Shown here: positions 37,367 through 46,721 of the stretch, one piece after another
Position numbering within the stretch: the first letter of the stretch is position 1
Layout: every line of letters starts with the position of its first letter
Assembly (NCBI RefSeq): GCF_002238045.1
Contig: NZ_NBYO01000003.1
Coordinates: 248,001 to 312,000 of the forward strand
From: Notoacmeibacter marinus
Lineage (GTDB): Bacteria; Pseudomonadota; Alphaproteobacteria; Rhizobiales; Rhizobiaceae
Direction of reading: 5' to 3'
Length of the DNA stretch: 64,000 nt
Made by a program: the position numbers and the translations under genes
The notes under the pieces: generated by a model
Told to the model about the DNA's origin: nothing
The model's database searches: none
What the model saw: only the letters and a program-made list of their open reading frames with translations

Positions 37367-37597
37367 TCAGCTTAGATGGCGCCGAATAGAGATGGGAAGA
37401 TCACCCAATTTCGTATCCTTCTTTCCGGTCAGCCGGCCGGGCCGCTCGCCACGTAGAACGTCGCTGCATTCAATGTAGGACATCTCGATCATGTAAGCCA
37501 AAATGTCATACCTTTCGGCCTGCGCTAGCGTATACAGTTCGCGGAGCATCGTCTGGATGTAATCGAGCGTCTCTGTCCTGCTATTCTGGCTCGCCAT
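37367..37597 (-). CDS. Small conserved hypothetical protein between dprA and topA
   Basis: A 76-aa, mostly helical soluble protein (TLDYIQTMLRELYTLAQAER, DILAYMIEMSYIECSDVL). I do not recognise a named family, but its composition and the position between dprA and topA fit a conserved Rhizobiales small gene. The basic, unstructured C-terminus is RLTGKKDTKLGDLPISIRRH. Convergent with dprA, 21 nt apart. Confidence 0.7.
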   Translation of the reverse strand: MASQNSRTETLDYIQTMLRELYTLAQAERYDILAYMIEMSYIECSDVLRGERPGRLTGKKDTKLGDLPISIRRHLS

Positions 37598-37854
37598 GAC
37601 GGCTCCTCTATCTCGACTGGCTTATGGTTGCATATTTATTATTACACCCCTTTAGATTGTAAAGAAAAATTTCCTACCGCGTCGGAGATATGTCTTTTCG
37701 GGCCCGCTCCGGGCTGCCTTGGAGATGCGGACGGTTCGTTTTGCAGAAACTTGAAACTTGTCGAGCGTGTGCGGCGCACTTGACCCAATGCGTTCGTCCC
37801 GCCATGTGAAGCGCCACTCGCATCGCATGGCGGTGCCCCAACATTGGAAGTTTC

Positions 37855-40485
37855 ATGGACGTCGTCGTCGTCGAATCGCCTGCCAAGGCCAAAACCATCA
37901 ACAAATATCTGGGTAAGGGCTACAAGGTCCTGGCCTCTTATGGCCATGTACGGGATCTGCCGCCCAAGGATGGTTCGGTTCGTCCCGACGAAGACTTTGC
38001 CATGAGCTGGCAGGTCGACAGTGCATCCAACAAGCGGCTGACGGAAATCGCCAAGGCATTGAAGGATGCCGACAATTTGATCCTCGCAACCGACCCCGAC
38101 CGCGAGGGCGAGGCCATTTCCTGGCATGTGCTGGACGTGCTCAACAAGAAGCGCGCGCTGAAGGACAAGCCGGTCAGCCGCGTCGTCTTCAATGCCATCA
38201 CCAAGAAAAGCGTGCTGGAGGCGATGGCCAATCCACGCCGGATCGACGACGATCTGGTCAATGCCTATCTGGCGCGCCGAGCGCTCGATTATCTGTTTGG
38301 CTTCACGCTGTCGCCGGTGCTCTGGCGCAAGCTGCCCGGCAGCCGTTCGGCGGGGCGGGTCCAGTCCGTCGCGCTGCGTCTCGTTTGCAGCCGCGAAGCG
38401 GAAATCGAGCGCTTTATTCGCGAAGATTACTGGATGGTGGCCGGCACCTTCCTGACACCGCGCGGCGACAGCTTCTCGGCGCGTCTGACGACATTCGACG
38501 GCAAGCGGACCAACAAGCTCGACATCAGGGACGAAGATCACGCCAAGCGGATCGAGACCGTCCTAAACCAGTCGGCGTTCCGCGTTGAAAGCGTCGAGGC
38601 GAAACCCGGCAAGCGCAATCCCGGACCGCCCTTCACGACATCGACGCTTCAGCAGGCCGCCTCGTCGCGCATGGGGTTCGGCGCCTCGCGCACCATGCAG
38701 GTCGCCCAGCGCCTCTATGAGGGCGTCGACATCGGTGGCGAGACAGCCGGTCTGATTACCTATATGCGAACGGATGGCGTGCAGATGGCGCCGGAAGCCG
38801 TCAGCGATGCGCGCTCGGCCATCGGCGCGGAGTTCGGCGAGCGCTACGTGCCGGAAAAGCCGCGCCATTATTCCACCAAGGCCAAGAACGCCCAGGAGGC
38901 GCACGAAGCGATCCGCCCGACCGACTTCACGCGCACGCCGGCCAGCGTGAAGCGCTTCCTCGATCCCGACCAGTTCAGGCTCTACGATCTGGTCTGGAAG
39001 CGGGCCATCGCCAGCCAGATGGCCGCCGCCGACCTCGAGCGCACCACGGTGGAACTGATTGCCTCCGGCGGCGGTGCGCCGGCCACGTTGCGCGCCAATG
39101 GCCAGGTCATCCGTTTCGACGGCTTTCTCGCCGCCTATACCGATCAGCGCGATGAAGACGATAAAGGCGACGATGAGAACGACGATCGCCGTCTGCCGGA
39201 AATCCGCGCTAACGAAGACGCCGAACGCAAGGCGATCGAGGTCACCAAATCGACCACCGAGCCGCCGCCGCGCTATTCCGAGGCCAGCCTCATCAAGAAG
39301 ATGGAAGAGCTCGGTATCGGCCGCCCTTCGACCTATGCCGCGACACTCCAAACCCTGCAGGATCGCAATTACGTCAAGGTCGAAAGCCGTAAGCTGGTGC
39401 CGGAATCGCGCGGACGCATCGTCACGGCCTTTCTGGAAAACTTCTTCGACAAATATGTCGAATATGATTTCACCGCCGGGCTGGAACAGGAGCTCGACCA
39501 GATCTCCGACGGTAAGGCGTCCTGGAAAGAGGTGCTGGCGCGCTTCTGGCGCGACTTCTCGTCCCATGTCGACGATACGAAAGAGCTGCGCGTCTCCGAC
39601 GTGCTCGACCGGCTGAACGACGAGCTGGCGACCGTCGCATTTCCCGATCGGGGCGATGGCAGCAATCCACGGACCTGCCCGAAATGCGGCAATGGCGAAT
39701 TGTCGCTCAAGCTCGGCAAGTTCGGCGCCTTCGTCGGCTGCTCGAACTATCCCGATTGCAGCTTCACCCGCCAGCTCGACGGCCCGCCGGAAGGCGATGG
39801 CGCGGCCGCCGGCCTCGATGACGGGCCGAAGGTTCTGGGCACCGATCCGCATACCGGCGAAGAGATCACATTACGCTCCGGGCGCTTTGGGCCCTATGTC
39901 CAGCGCGGAGAAGGCAAGGAGGCCAAACGCGGCTCGATCCCGAAAGGCTGGGCAGTCGAAGATATCGACCATGAAAAAGCGCTGGCGCTCGTCAATCTGC
40001 CGCGCGATGTGGGCCAGCATCCCGAAAGCGGAAAGATGATCTCCGCCGGGATCGGGCGCTACGGACCGTTCCTGCTGCATGATGGCAAATATGCCAATCT
40101 GGAAACGGTGGAGGATGTCTTCTCCATCGGCATCAATCGGGCGGTCACGGTGATCGCCGAGAAGGCGAAGAATGGCGGACGCGGACGGGCCAAGGCCGCG
40201 GCGCTCAAGGAACTGGGCGACCACCCCGATGGCGGCGCGATGACCGTACGCGACGGGCGCTACGGGCCTTACGTCAATTGGGGCAAGGTCAACGCCACCC
40301 TGCCGAAGGGCAAGGACCCGGCGAGCGTGACGGTGGAGGACGCGCTTCAGCTGATCGCGGCGAAGATCGAAAAGGGCGGCGGCAAAAAGACTGCTGCCAA
40401 GAAATCGCCCGCCAAAAAGAAGGCGCCTGCGAAGAAGAAGGCTCCCGTCAAAAAGAAGACCGCCGCCACGGCGAAAGAGGTCTGA
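37855..40485 (+). CDS. topA: DNA topoisomerase I
   Basis: Type IA topoisomerase relaxing negative supercoils. The protein is 876 aa. The TOPRIM domain is at the N-terminus (VVVESPAKAKTINKYLG, ATDPDREGEAISWH). The catalytic tyrosine is Tyr303 in GLITYMRTDG. One four-cysteine zinc motif remains (CPKCGNGELSLKLG ... CSNYPDC), followed by two or three C-terminal repeats lacking cysteines and a Lys/Ala-rich tail resembling histone H1 (KKTAAKKSPAKKK). The stop overlaps the rnr start by 1 nt (TGATG). Confidence 0.98.
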   Translation: MDVVVVESPAKAKTINKYLGKGYKVLASYGHVRDLPPKDGSVRPDEDFAMSWQVDSASNKRLTEIAKALKDADNLILATDPDREGEAISWHVLDVLNKKRALKDKPVSRVVFNAITKKSVLEAMANPRRIDDDLVNAYLARRALDYLFGFTLSPVLWRKLPGSRSAGRVQSVALRLVCSREAEIERFIREDYWMVAGTFLTPRGDSFSARLTTFDGKRTNKLDIRDEDHAKRIETVLNQSAFRVESVEAKPGKRNPGPPFTTSTLQQAASSRMGFGASRTMQVAQRLYEGVDIGGETAGLITYMRTDGVQMAPEAVSDARSAIGAEFGERYVPEKPRHYSTKAKNAQEAHEAIRPTDFTRTPASVKRFLDPDQFRLYDLVWKRAIASQMAAADLERTTVELIASGGGAPATLRANGQVIRFDGFLAAYTDQRDEDDKGDDENDDRRLPEIRANEDAERKAIEVTKSTTEPPPRYSEASLIKKMEELGIGRPSTYAATLQTLQDRNYVKVESRKLVPESRGRIVTAFLENFFDKYVEYDFTAGLEQELDQISDGKASWKEVLARFWRDFSSHVDDTKELRVSDVLDRLNDELATVAFPDRGDGSNPRTCPKCGNGELSLKLGKFGAFVGCSNYPDCSFTRQLDGPPEGDGAAAGLDDGPKVLGTDPHTGEEITLRSGRFGPYVQRGEGKEAKRGSIPKGWAVEDIDHEKALALVNLPRDVGQHPESGKMISAGIGRYGPFLLHDGKYANLETVEDVFSIGINRAVTVIAEKAKNGGRGRAKAAALKELGDHPDGGAMTVRDGRYGPYVNWGKVNATLPKGKDPASVTVEDALQLIAAKIEKGGGKKTAAKKSPAKKKAPAKKKAPVKKKTAATAKEV

Positions 40486-42806
40486 TGGCGAAGAGCAAGG
40501 GCCAAAGTGTTTCGTCGAAACGGGTGAAGGCCGTGCCGGATCGCGACACCATTCTCGCCTATCTGAAAGACAATCCGCACGCAGCGAGCCGGCGCGAGAT
40601 CGCCCGGCATTTCGGGATCAAGGGTGCCGAGCGGGCGGTTCTGCGCGATCTGCTACACGAAATGGCCGATGAGGGCTTGCTGGACGCCGAAGGGCGGAAA
40701 ATGCGGATACCGGGACAACTGCCGCCTGTCACGCCGATCGTCATCATCGGTCGCGACGCCGATGGCGGTCTGATGGCGCGGCCTCGCAACTGGGATCAGG
40801 ACGCCGACGGTTTCCCACCCGCCATCGCCGTCAAGCTGCGCAAGGATGAGCGCCGCCCGCCCGGCATCGGCGATGAGGCGCTGGCGAAAATCTTTCCCGC
40901 CAAGGGCGAGGAGGGCGTGTCCTACACCGCGCGGATCATCAAGATTTTCGACAGGGCGGAAGGGCGTGTTCTGGGCGTCGTCCGCCGGTTGCAGGATGGT
41001 TCCTTCCGGCTCGAGCCGGTGGAGCGGCGGCAGGATGAATTGGTTCTTTCGGAAGGCGGGCTTTCCGGGGCGAAGCCCGGCGATCTGGTCGAAGTGTCTC
41101 CGAACCGTGGCAATCGACGTGGCCTCGCCACAGGGTCGGTCGAAGAGGTGATCGGACAGCTCGGCACCGAGCGCGCGATTTCCGCCATCGCCATCCACGC
41201 CCATGGCATTCCGCACGTCTTCCCGGACGATGTGCTGGCGGAGGCGAAGAAGGCCGAACCGGTCTCGGCCAAGGGCCGCGAGGATTGGCGCGATGTGCCG
41301 CTCATCACCATCGATCCCGCCGACGCCAAGGATCACGACGATGCGGTCTTCGCCGAACCCGATACGGACGAAAGGAACCCCGGCGGACAGATCGTGACCG
41401 TCGCCATCGCCGATGTCGCCGCCTATGTCCGGCCCGGCTCGGCCATGGATCGCGAAGCGCTGAAGCGTGGCAATTCGGTCTATTTTCCGGATCGGGTGGT
41501 GCCGATGCTGCCGGAGCGCATCTCCAACGATCTGTGTTCGCTGCGCGAAGGCGAAGACCGCCCTGCCCTCGCCGTTCGCATGACATTCGATTCGGGCGGG
41601 CGGAAAATCCGCCATTCCTTCCATCGCGTGCTGATGCGCTCGCCGGCGAAACTGGCCTATGAGGATGCGCAGACCGCAATCGACGGCGCGCCGGACGACA
41701 AGACCGCGCCGCTTCTGACCACCGTTCTGGAGCCGCTCTGGGCGGCCTATCGCGTTCTGTCACAGGGACGCAAAAGCCGCGGGCCGCTCGAACTGGACCT
41801 GCCGGAACGCAAGATCCGCCTTAAAGAGGACGGTACGATCGACCGAATCGAGGTGCCGCCACGGCTCGATGCACACCGGCTGATCGAAGAGTTCATGATC
41901 CAGGCCAATGTCTGCGCCGCCGAAACGCTGGAGCGCAAGAAGCATCCACTGATCTACAGGGTGCACGACGAGCCCTCGCTCGCAAAGCAGGAGGTGCTGC
42001 GTGAGTTTCTGAAGTCCATCGGCCAGTCGTTGCAGCGCGGGCCGGCGCTCAACTCCAGCGCCTTCAATGGCATTCTGGAGCGGAGTCGCGGCGGACCCTA
42101 CGAGGCAATGGCCTCGGAGATCGTGCTGCGCACACAGAGCCAAGCCGTCTACAGCCCTTACAATCTGGGTCATTTCGGCCTGTCGCTTGCGCGCTACGCG
42201 CATTTCACCTCACCCATCCGCCGCTATGCCGACCTCATCGTGCACCGCGCGCTGATTTCGGCGCTCGGCCTCGGCGATGACGGCCTGTCCGACGAAAAGC
42301 AGGAGCGTCTCGACGACATCGCCGCTTTGATTTCCGGCACCGAGCGCCGCGCCATGGTCGCCGAACGGGAGACCGTCGACCGTCTGACCGCCGGCTTCCT
42401 GGCCGAACGGATCGGCGAGCGGTTCGATGGCCGGATTACCGGCGTGACAAAGAGTGGTCTGTTCGTCCAGCTCGATCAATTCGGCGCCGATGGCTTCGTG
42501 CCCATCTCATCGCTGGGCCATGAGTACTACCATTACGATGAATCGGCTTTCGCACTAATCGGCGACGAGACGGGGCTTGGCTGGCGCATCGGTGATCCTG
42601 TAGAGATCAAGCTGCTGGAGGTTCAGCCGCTTGCAGGATCTATTTTGCTCGAAATGCAAAGCGAACCCCATAAACTGGATGGTATCGGCCCTTCCCGCAG
42701 CAAAGCGCGGGCCGGCCAAAGACGCATCCGTGCGGCCAACGCCAAAGGCAAGAGCGGCACAGGAAACAGAAAGGTCCGCAAGGGCCGAAGTGGAGGCAAG
42801 CGGTGA
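40485..42806 (+). CDS. rnr: Ribonuclease R
   Basis: Processive 3'-5' exoribonuclease of the RNB family, able to degrade structured RNA. The protein is 773 aa. An N-terminal winged helix (DPHAASRREIARHFG-like) and cold-shock domains precede the RNB core with ITIDPADAKDHDDAVFAE (catalytic aspartates). The C-terminal S1 domain (GRITGVTKSGLFVQLDQFGA) is followed by a basic tail (ARAGQRRIRAANAKGKSG). Overlaps topA by 1 nt and the DUF983 gene by 4 nt (GTGA), so the three are coupled. Confidence 0.96.
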   Translation: MAKSKGQSVSSKRVKAVPDRDTILAYLKDNPHAASRREIARHFGIKGAERAVLRDLLHEMADEGLLDAEGRKMRIPGQLPPVTPIVIIGRDADGGLMARPRNWDQDADGFPPAIAVKLRKDERRPPGIGDEALAKIFPAKGEEGVSYTARIIKIFDRAEGRVLGVVRRLQDGSFRLEPVERRQDELVLSEGGLSGAKPGDLVEVSPNRGNRRGLATGSVEEVIGQLGTERAISAIAIHAHGIPHVFPDDVLAEAKKAEPVSAKGREDWRDVPLITIDPADAKDHDDAVFAEPDTDERNPGGQIVTVAIADVAAYVRPGSAMDREALKRGNSVYFPDRVVPMLPERISNDLCSLREGEDRPALAVRMTFDSGGRKIRHSFHRVLMRSPAKLAYEDAQTAIDGAPDDKTAPLLTTVLEPLWAAYRVLSQGRKSRGPLELDLPERKIRLKEDGTIDRIEVPPRLDAHRLIEEFMIQANVCAAETLERKKHPLIYRVHDEPSLAKQEVLREFLKSIGQSLQRGPALNSSAFNGILERSRGGPYEAMASEIVLRTQSQAVYSPYNLGHFGLSLARYAHFTSPIRRYADLIVHRALISALGLGDDGLSDEKQERLDDIAALISGTERRAMVAERETVDRLTAGFLAERIGERFDGRITGVTKSGLFVQLDQFGADGFVPISSLGHEYYHYDESAFALIGDETGLGWRIGDPVEIKLLEVQPLAGSILLEMQSEPHKLDGIGPSRSKARAGQRRIRAANAKGKSGTGNRKVRKGRSGGKR

Positions 42807-43261
42807 CCGACAACAACATCTCCCACTATGGGGGCGAAAACCATACGGGCCGTCCGGACCGCCCGCTCGGCAGGGCCATGCTGCGCGGTGCGGCAATGCG
42901 GTGCCCCAGTTGTGGCGAAGGCAAGCTCTTTGCAAGCTACGTCAAGACTGTGGATCGCTGCGAACACTGCGACGAATCGATCTTTCATCATCGCGCGGAC
43001 GATCTGCCGGCCTATCTCGTGGTCTTCATCGTCGGCCATATCGTTGTCGGGGCCTATATGGGCGCCGAAGCGATTGTCGACTGGTCGATGGTGACGCACA
43101 TGGTCGTGTGGAGCGTCGTGACCATCCTGTCGGTGATCGCCATGCTGCCGCCAATCAAGGGTGCGGTCGTCGGGCTGCAATGGGCGCTCTACATGCATGG
43201 CTTCGGTGGCGAACCCGATATGATTGACGATCACCCAGCCGATCCAAGGAGCGGTTCTTGA
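42803..43261 (+). CDS. DUF983 family membrane protein
   Basis: A 152-aa protein with an N-terminal zinc-ribbon-like motif (CPSCGEGKLF ... CEHCDES) followed by two membrane segments (about residues 72-92 and 102-122). This architecture defines DUF983 in alphaproteobacteria; function is unknown. The start is GTG, overlapping rnr by 4 nt. Its stop overlaps the TTG start of the NUDIX gene by 4 nt, so it sits in the middle of a coupled operon. Confidence 0.92.
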   Translation: MTDNNISHYGGENHTGRPDRPLGRAMLRGAAMRCPSCGEGKLFASYVKTVDRCEHCDESIFHHRADDLPAYLVVFIVGHIVVGAYMGAEAIVDWSMVTHMVVWSVVTILSVIAMLPPIKGAVVGLQWALYMHGFGGEPDMIDDHPADPRSGS

Positions 43262-44040
43262 CGGATTTTACGTCGCAACTGCCCAAAGGCGCGCCGAAAG
43301 ATCCACGCGGGGACGATCCTGCCGATATGCGCCGGGGCAAGGGCCCGAGCCTTCGCCCTCGCGATGCCGGCACTCTGCTCATTCTCGACCGGTCCAAAGG
43401 CGAGGTTCGCGTGCTTGTCGGCAAGCGCCACGGCAAACATGCCTTCATGGCCAATCGATATGTGTTTCCCGGCGGGCGCACCGATCCCTGCGATTCGCGG
43501 GTGACCATCGGCAAGGCCCAGCAATTGCGCTCGGACGATCTGGAAAAACTGACAAGCAGCACGGCCAAGCGTTTTTCGGCGCGGCGCGCAATGGCGACGG
43601 CCCTGTCGGCCGTTCGCGAAAGCTACGAAGAAGCCGGACTGATGATCGGCGCGCCGGAACAGACGGTTGCCCGGTTTCCATCCGGCTGGGAAGCCTTTGG
43701 CGAGCATAACGTGATGCCGGACCTTTCCAGGCTGCGCTTCGTCGCCCGCGCGATCACCCCTCCCGGCCGGGTCCGGCGCTTCGACACACGCTTTTTCACC
43801 TGCTGGCGTGACGAAGCGGTCGCCCACGAACTGCCGGAGGGCGGTCCGACCCAGGAACTGTCCGATCTTGTCTGGATGCCTCTAGGCGAAGCTTTGGCCA
43901 GCGATAAACTGCCGGGCATCACCCGCATCATCGTCGCCCATCTGGCCGAACGGTTGGAGGCAGACCCCGATCTGCGCGGTTCGATGCCCGTCCCGGTCCA
44001 TTTCGAGCGCCATGGAGAGATGGTTCTGGAGCGGATATGA
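43258..44040 (+). CDS. NUDIX hydrolase
   Basis: A 260-aa protein of the NUDIX superfamily (hydrolysis of nucleoside diphosphate derivatives). The N-terminal LLILDRSKGEVRVLVGKRH leads to the NUDIX box, whose core is visible as AVRESYEEAGLMIG with the preceding FPGGRTDP. The substrate cannot be read from sequence; CoA- or nucleotide-sugar-type pyrophosphates are possible. The start is TTG at 43258 with AAGGAG 6 nt upstream. It ends the topA-rnr-DUF983-NUDIX transcript; rpmG follows with its own promoter. Confidence 0.88.
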   Translation: MTDFTSQLPKGAPKDPRGDDPADMRRGKGPSLRPRDAGTLLILDRSKGEVRVLVGKRHGKHAFMANRYVFPGGRTDPCDSRVTIGKAQQLRSDDLEKLTSSTAKRFSARRAMATALSAVRESYEEAGLMIGAPEQTVARFPSGWEAFGEHNVMPDLSRLRFVARAITPPGRVRRFDTRFFTCWRDEAVAHELPEGGPTQELSDLVWMPLGEALASDKLPGITRIIVAHLAERLEADPDLRGSMPVPVHFERHGEMVLERI

Positions 44041-44049
44041 CGCCTGTGC

Positions 44050-44077
44050 TTGACTTTACCGCTCCGATCTTTATTGG
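44050..44077 (+). promoter_or_regulatory. Candidate promoter of rpmG
   Basis: TTGACT at 44050-44055 and TATTGG at 44072-44077 with 16-nt spacing. It lies just after the NUDIX stop codon, leaving a leader of about 70 nt before rpmG. Confidence 0.5.
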
Positions 44078-44105
44078 TCCGCGCAGATTTGTCGGCGGGC
44101 GAATG

Positions 44106-44123
44106 ACGCGCCCTTTGGCGCGT
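44106..44123 (+). promoter_or_regulatory. Hairpin in rpmG leader
   Basis: A 7-bp perfect stem, ACGCGCC/GGCGCGT, with a CTTT loop, 34 nt before the rpmG start codon and followed by TTTGCAATTT. It could be a weak terminator for read-through from the NUDIX gene or a leader hairpin of rpmG. Confidence 0.4.
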
Positions 44124-44156
44124 TTGCAATTTCTCTAACAGTCGGAAAGCAAGACC

Positions 44157-44324
44157 ATGGCGAAGGCCACGACCATCAAGATCAAGCTGCAGTCCACGGC
44201 GGATACCGGTTTCTTCTACGTTGCCAAGAAAAACAGCCGGACCATGACGGAAAAAATGGTGAAGCGGAAATACGATCCGGTTGCCAAGAAGCACGTCGAA
44301 TTTCGTGAAGCCAAGATCAAGTAA
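44157..44324 (+). CDS. rpmG: Ribosomal protein bL33
   Basis: The 55-aa large-subunit protein L33. The sequence begins [20 protein letters not shown] and contains [20 protein letters not shown], with the conserved [12 protein letters not shown] end. It lacks the zinc-binding cysteines of the C+ paralogue, so this is the zinc-independent form. A clear terminator follows 30 nt after the stop codon. It is separated from the NUDIX gene by its own promoter candidate and a leader hairpin. Confidence 0.98.
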   Translation: MAKATTIKIKLQSTADTGFFYVAKKNSRTMTEKMVKRKYDPVAKKHVEFREAKIK

Positions 44325-44354
44325 CAACGCTTCTCATCATCGGAAAGCGTTTCG

Positions 44355-44382
44355 AGCCGGACGTGCACGCGTCCGGCTTTTT
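44355..44382 (+). terminator. Rho-independent terminator of rpmG
   Basis: A 9-bp perfect stem AGCCGGACG/CGTCCGGCT with a 6-nt loop, followed by TTTT. It starts 30 nt after the rpmG stop. Confidence 0.92.
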
Positions 44383-44750
44383 GATGTTTACCCGATAGTT
44401 GCCTGACGATGTTCAAGTTGTTTCTGAAGTCGGTCTGCCGTAGCGGGTTTGATTCGACCCGTTAGGCCTATTGAGGTGGATTCCTTCCGATTGGTCGTGG
44501 AACGCTATGGAAGGAGCCGGCCGACAGACACTCACGGTACGAGGAAACCGATAAGAATGCTGTCGACCGACTGACCCCAAGAACCCAGGAGATGCGGCGG
44601 ACCTGAGCATCAAGGGGTGTTCTTTCGAAACAGGACGAATGCGTCTGTTTCATAATAATACGATTCGTCAAGTGGGCACGAAAATCAACCGGTTCTTAAG
44701 AATATCGGTCGGAAAGCGGCTGGGTTGGTTAATATTGGGACATGTAGAAC
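44383..44750. other. Intergenic region between rpmG and pleD
   Basis: A 368-nt stretch between two convergent genes. Open frames inside have no coding character. I see short inverted repeats (CGGGT/ACCCG at 44444-44461; TCCTTCC/GGAAGGA at 44482-44515) and two AT-rich palindromic stretches (TTCTTAAGAA, then GGTTAATATTGG near its end), but no tRNA, ffs, ssrA or clear sRNA. The 3' end of the pleD transcript must lie here. Confidence 0.55.
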
Positions 44751-46121
44751 TCAAGCTGCATCGGCGATGACGCGATTGCGGCCGCTATCCTTGGCTGCAT
44801 AGAGGGCAAGGTCTGCGCGCTTCAGCAGCGAGCTGGCCGTTTCTTCATCTCCCACTACGGATGACACGCCAATGGAAACGGTCAAATCGATGTCGGGCTT
44901 GCCAGGACCGAGCGCGAAAGGCGCGGCTTCGATGGCCATGCGAAGGCGTTCGGCCACCTGCCGGGCCGTCTGCTGATCCGTCTCCGGCATGATGATGATG
45001 AATTCTTCGCCGCCATAGCGGCAGGCCAGATCCATTCCGCGCACATTGCGGCGAAGGCGCTGGGCGAATTCGCGGAGCACCGTATCGCCGCCATCATGGC
45101 CGTGAATGTCGTTGACCTGCTTGAAGTGATCGAGATCCATCATCATCACAGAAAGCGGCGCCTGGCGCTTTGCCGCTCTGTCGAAGAGGGTCTGAAGATG
45201 GCCCTCCAGATAGCGCCGGTTGTGCAGCCCCGTTAGCGGATCGGTGATCGCCAGTTGCAGCGTTTCGGTAAGGCTGGCGCGCAAACCTTCATGAAAATGC
45301 TTGCGCTTCAACTGCGTGGTGATGCGGGCCTTCAGTTCCTGCGGCTCGACCGGTCGGGTGACGTAGTCGTTCAACCCGAGTTCAAGGGCTCGCATCACCA
45401 GATCGCTTTCTTCCGGGTTGGCGATGAGCATAAGTGGCGTGAAACGCGTGCGTTCGACAGAACGCAACTGGGCGATAATGCGAAGCGGATCGTAATTCTT
45501 GAAGCCCGTCGCGATCATGACCAGGTCGGGCTGGCCCTCCACGGCGTCGAAAAAACCGGCCTGGGGATCGTTCTGATGTTGGACCGTGGCCCAGCCATCC
45601 AGAACGGATGAAAGGCCCAGAGTGGACCCATCCCTTTCATCGACCAGAAGGATGGAAGGCTGATGTGCCGCTTCGTCGGCGCCGCTCAGAAGGGTTTTGA
45701 TGGCGATCGTGCGCGACGTGGCGGCTCGCAGCCGCAACTCGTCGGAGAGGTTCTTCAACCGTACCAGGCTTTTGACCCTTGTCAGAAGCTGCATGGTATC
45801 CACCGGCTTGGTCAGGAAATCGTCGGCGCCAGCCTGAAGGCCACGCACGCGATCGCTCTGCTGGTCCAGCGCGGTGACCATCACGACGGGAATATGCGCC
45901 GTATCCGGTTCGGCTTTCAACCGCCGGCAGACTTCGTAGCCGTCCATATCCGGCATCATGATGTCGAGTAGCACGACATCGATGGGCTGCTCGGCACATG
46001 CCGCCAGCGCTTGCGGTCCGCTTTCGGCTGTCACGACATCGAAATACTCGGCACTCAGCCGCGTCTGCAAGAGCAGGACATTGGCTGGAACGTCGTCGAC
46101 CACCAGTATTCGGGCTGTCAT
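44751..46121 (-). CDS. pleD: Diguanylate cyclase response regulator PleD
   Basis: Makes c-di-GMP; in Caulobacter PleD controls polar development. The protein is 456 aa with REC1-REC2-GGDEF architecture. REC1 has the phospho-acceptor Asp53 in VVLLDIMMPDMDGYEV and the lysine in LTKPVD. REC2 (about 155-275) is degenerate, with no acceptor Asp at the equivalent place (DLVMIATGFKNYD). The active site is GGEEF at residues 370-374, preceded by RGMD, which fits the RxxD inhibitory site. The ATG at 46121 has GGGGAG upstream. It lies 38 nt after divK, as in Caulobacter. Confidence 0.95.
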   Translation of the reverse strand: MTARILVVDDVPANVLLLQTRLSAEYFDVVTAESGPQALAACAEQPIDVVLLDIMMPDMDGYEVCRRLKAEPDTAHIPVVMVTALDQQSDRVRGLQAGADDFLTKPVDTMQLLTRVKSLVRLKNLSDELRLRAATSRTIAIKTLLSGADEAAHQPSILLVDERDGSTLGLSSVLDGWATVQHQNDPQAGFFDAVEGQPDLVMIATGFKNYDPLRIIAQLRSVERTRFTPLMLIANPEESDLVMRALELGLNDYVTRPVEPQELKARITTQLKRKHFHEGLRASLTETLQLAITDPLTGLHNRRYLEGHLQTLFDRAAKRQAPLSVMMMDLDHFKQVNDIHGHDGGDTVLREFAQRLRRNVRGMDLACRYGGEEFIIIMPETDQQTARQVAERLRMAIEAAPFALGPGKPDIDLTVSIGVSSVVGDEETASSLLKRADLALYAAKDSGRNRVIADAA

Positions 46122-46159
46122 CGCTCTCCCCCCGCTATACGTCGCGATAATCGCATCAT

Positions 46160-46531
46160 TCAGCCGTCGCCCAGATAAGAGCGGATCGTTTCCATGAAGG
46201 ATCCGACAGCGATCGGTTTTGAGATATACGCTTCGCAACCACCCTGGCGAATGCGTTCTTCATCGCCCTTCATCGCGAAGGCCGTGACAGCGATGACCGG
46301 TATCGTGTGCAATTCATCGTCCTGTTTCAACCATTTCGTCACTTCGAGTCCGGACAGGCCCGGCAACTGAATATCCATCAGAATCAGATCGGGACGATGC
46401 TCGCGCGCCAAGTCCAATGCATCCTGGCCGTTGCGCGTGCGGACGGTTTCATAGCCCGACGCTTCGATGAGATCGCGAAAGAGCTTCATATTCAGCTCGT
46501 TATCCTCGACGATCATCACGGTTTTGGCCAT
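46160..46531 (-). CDS. divK: Single-domain response regulator DivK
   Basis: A stand-alone REC domain of 123 aa. In Caulobacter, DivK signals to DivL/CckA and thereby sets CtrA activity. Phospho-acceptor Asp53 is in [12 protein letters not shown]; the acid pocket (VEDN) and Lys in [11 protein letters not shown] are present. The upstream region contains a palindrome at 46581-46598. It is the first gene of divK-pleD. CckA, its functional partner in the pathway, is encoded 6.6 kb away. Confidence 0.95.
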   Translation of the reverse strand: MAKTVMIVEDNELNMKLFRDLIEASGYETVRTRNGQDALDLAREHRPDLILMDIQLPGLSGLEVTKWLKQDDELHTIPVIAVTAFAMKGDEERIRQGGCEAYISKPIAVGSFMETIRSYLGDG

Positions 46532-46580
46532 GAACGCCCTCTTTCGCTTTCATTCCAACTCATCACATGCCGAAGTGCCG

Positions 46581-46598
46581 GTTCTCATGCATGTGAAC
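46581..46598. promoter_or_regulatory. Near-perfect palindrome upstream of divK
   Basis: An 18-bp inverted repeat with GTTC and GAAC ends around CATGCATG, with a single mismatched pair. It lies 50-67 nt upstream of the divK start, a suitable site for a dimeric regulator. A further GAAC follows 5 nt after it. Confidence 0.4.
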
Positions 46599-46721
46599 AA
46601 TTCGAACGCAGAATAGCGCGATTTGATTGATGAAACGCAAACTGGCGCTTATTCCAAACTACAACCTTCCCTACCCTACATATCGCGCAGTTCGACAATG
46701 CGACACGACGAGGAACGCCGC

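Noticed and set aside
40381-40475. Repeated AAG/GCC-rich DNA at the end of topA.
   Set aside because: It encodes the Lys/Ala-rich C-terminal tail typical of alphaproteobacterial TopA, not a separate repeat element.
44444-44461. CGGGT/ACCCG hairpin whose complement recalls a tRNA T-arm.
   Set aside because: The loop is 8 nt, no matching acceptor stem, D-arm or anticodon arm is found at the right distance, so it is not a tRNA or a convincing tRNA remnant.
44482-44515. TCCTTCC/GGAAGGA inverted repeat as a terminator for pleD or rpmG.
   Set aside because: The 20-nt loop is long and no T-tract follows on either strand.
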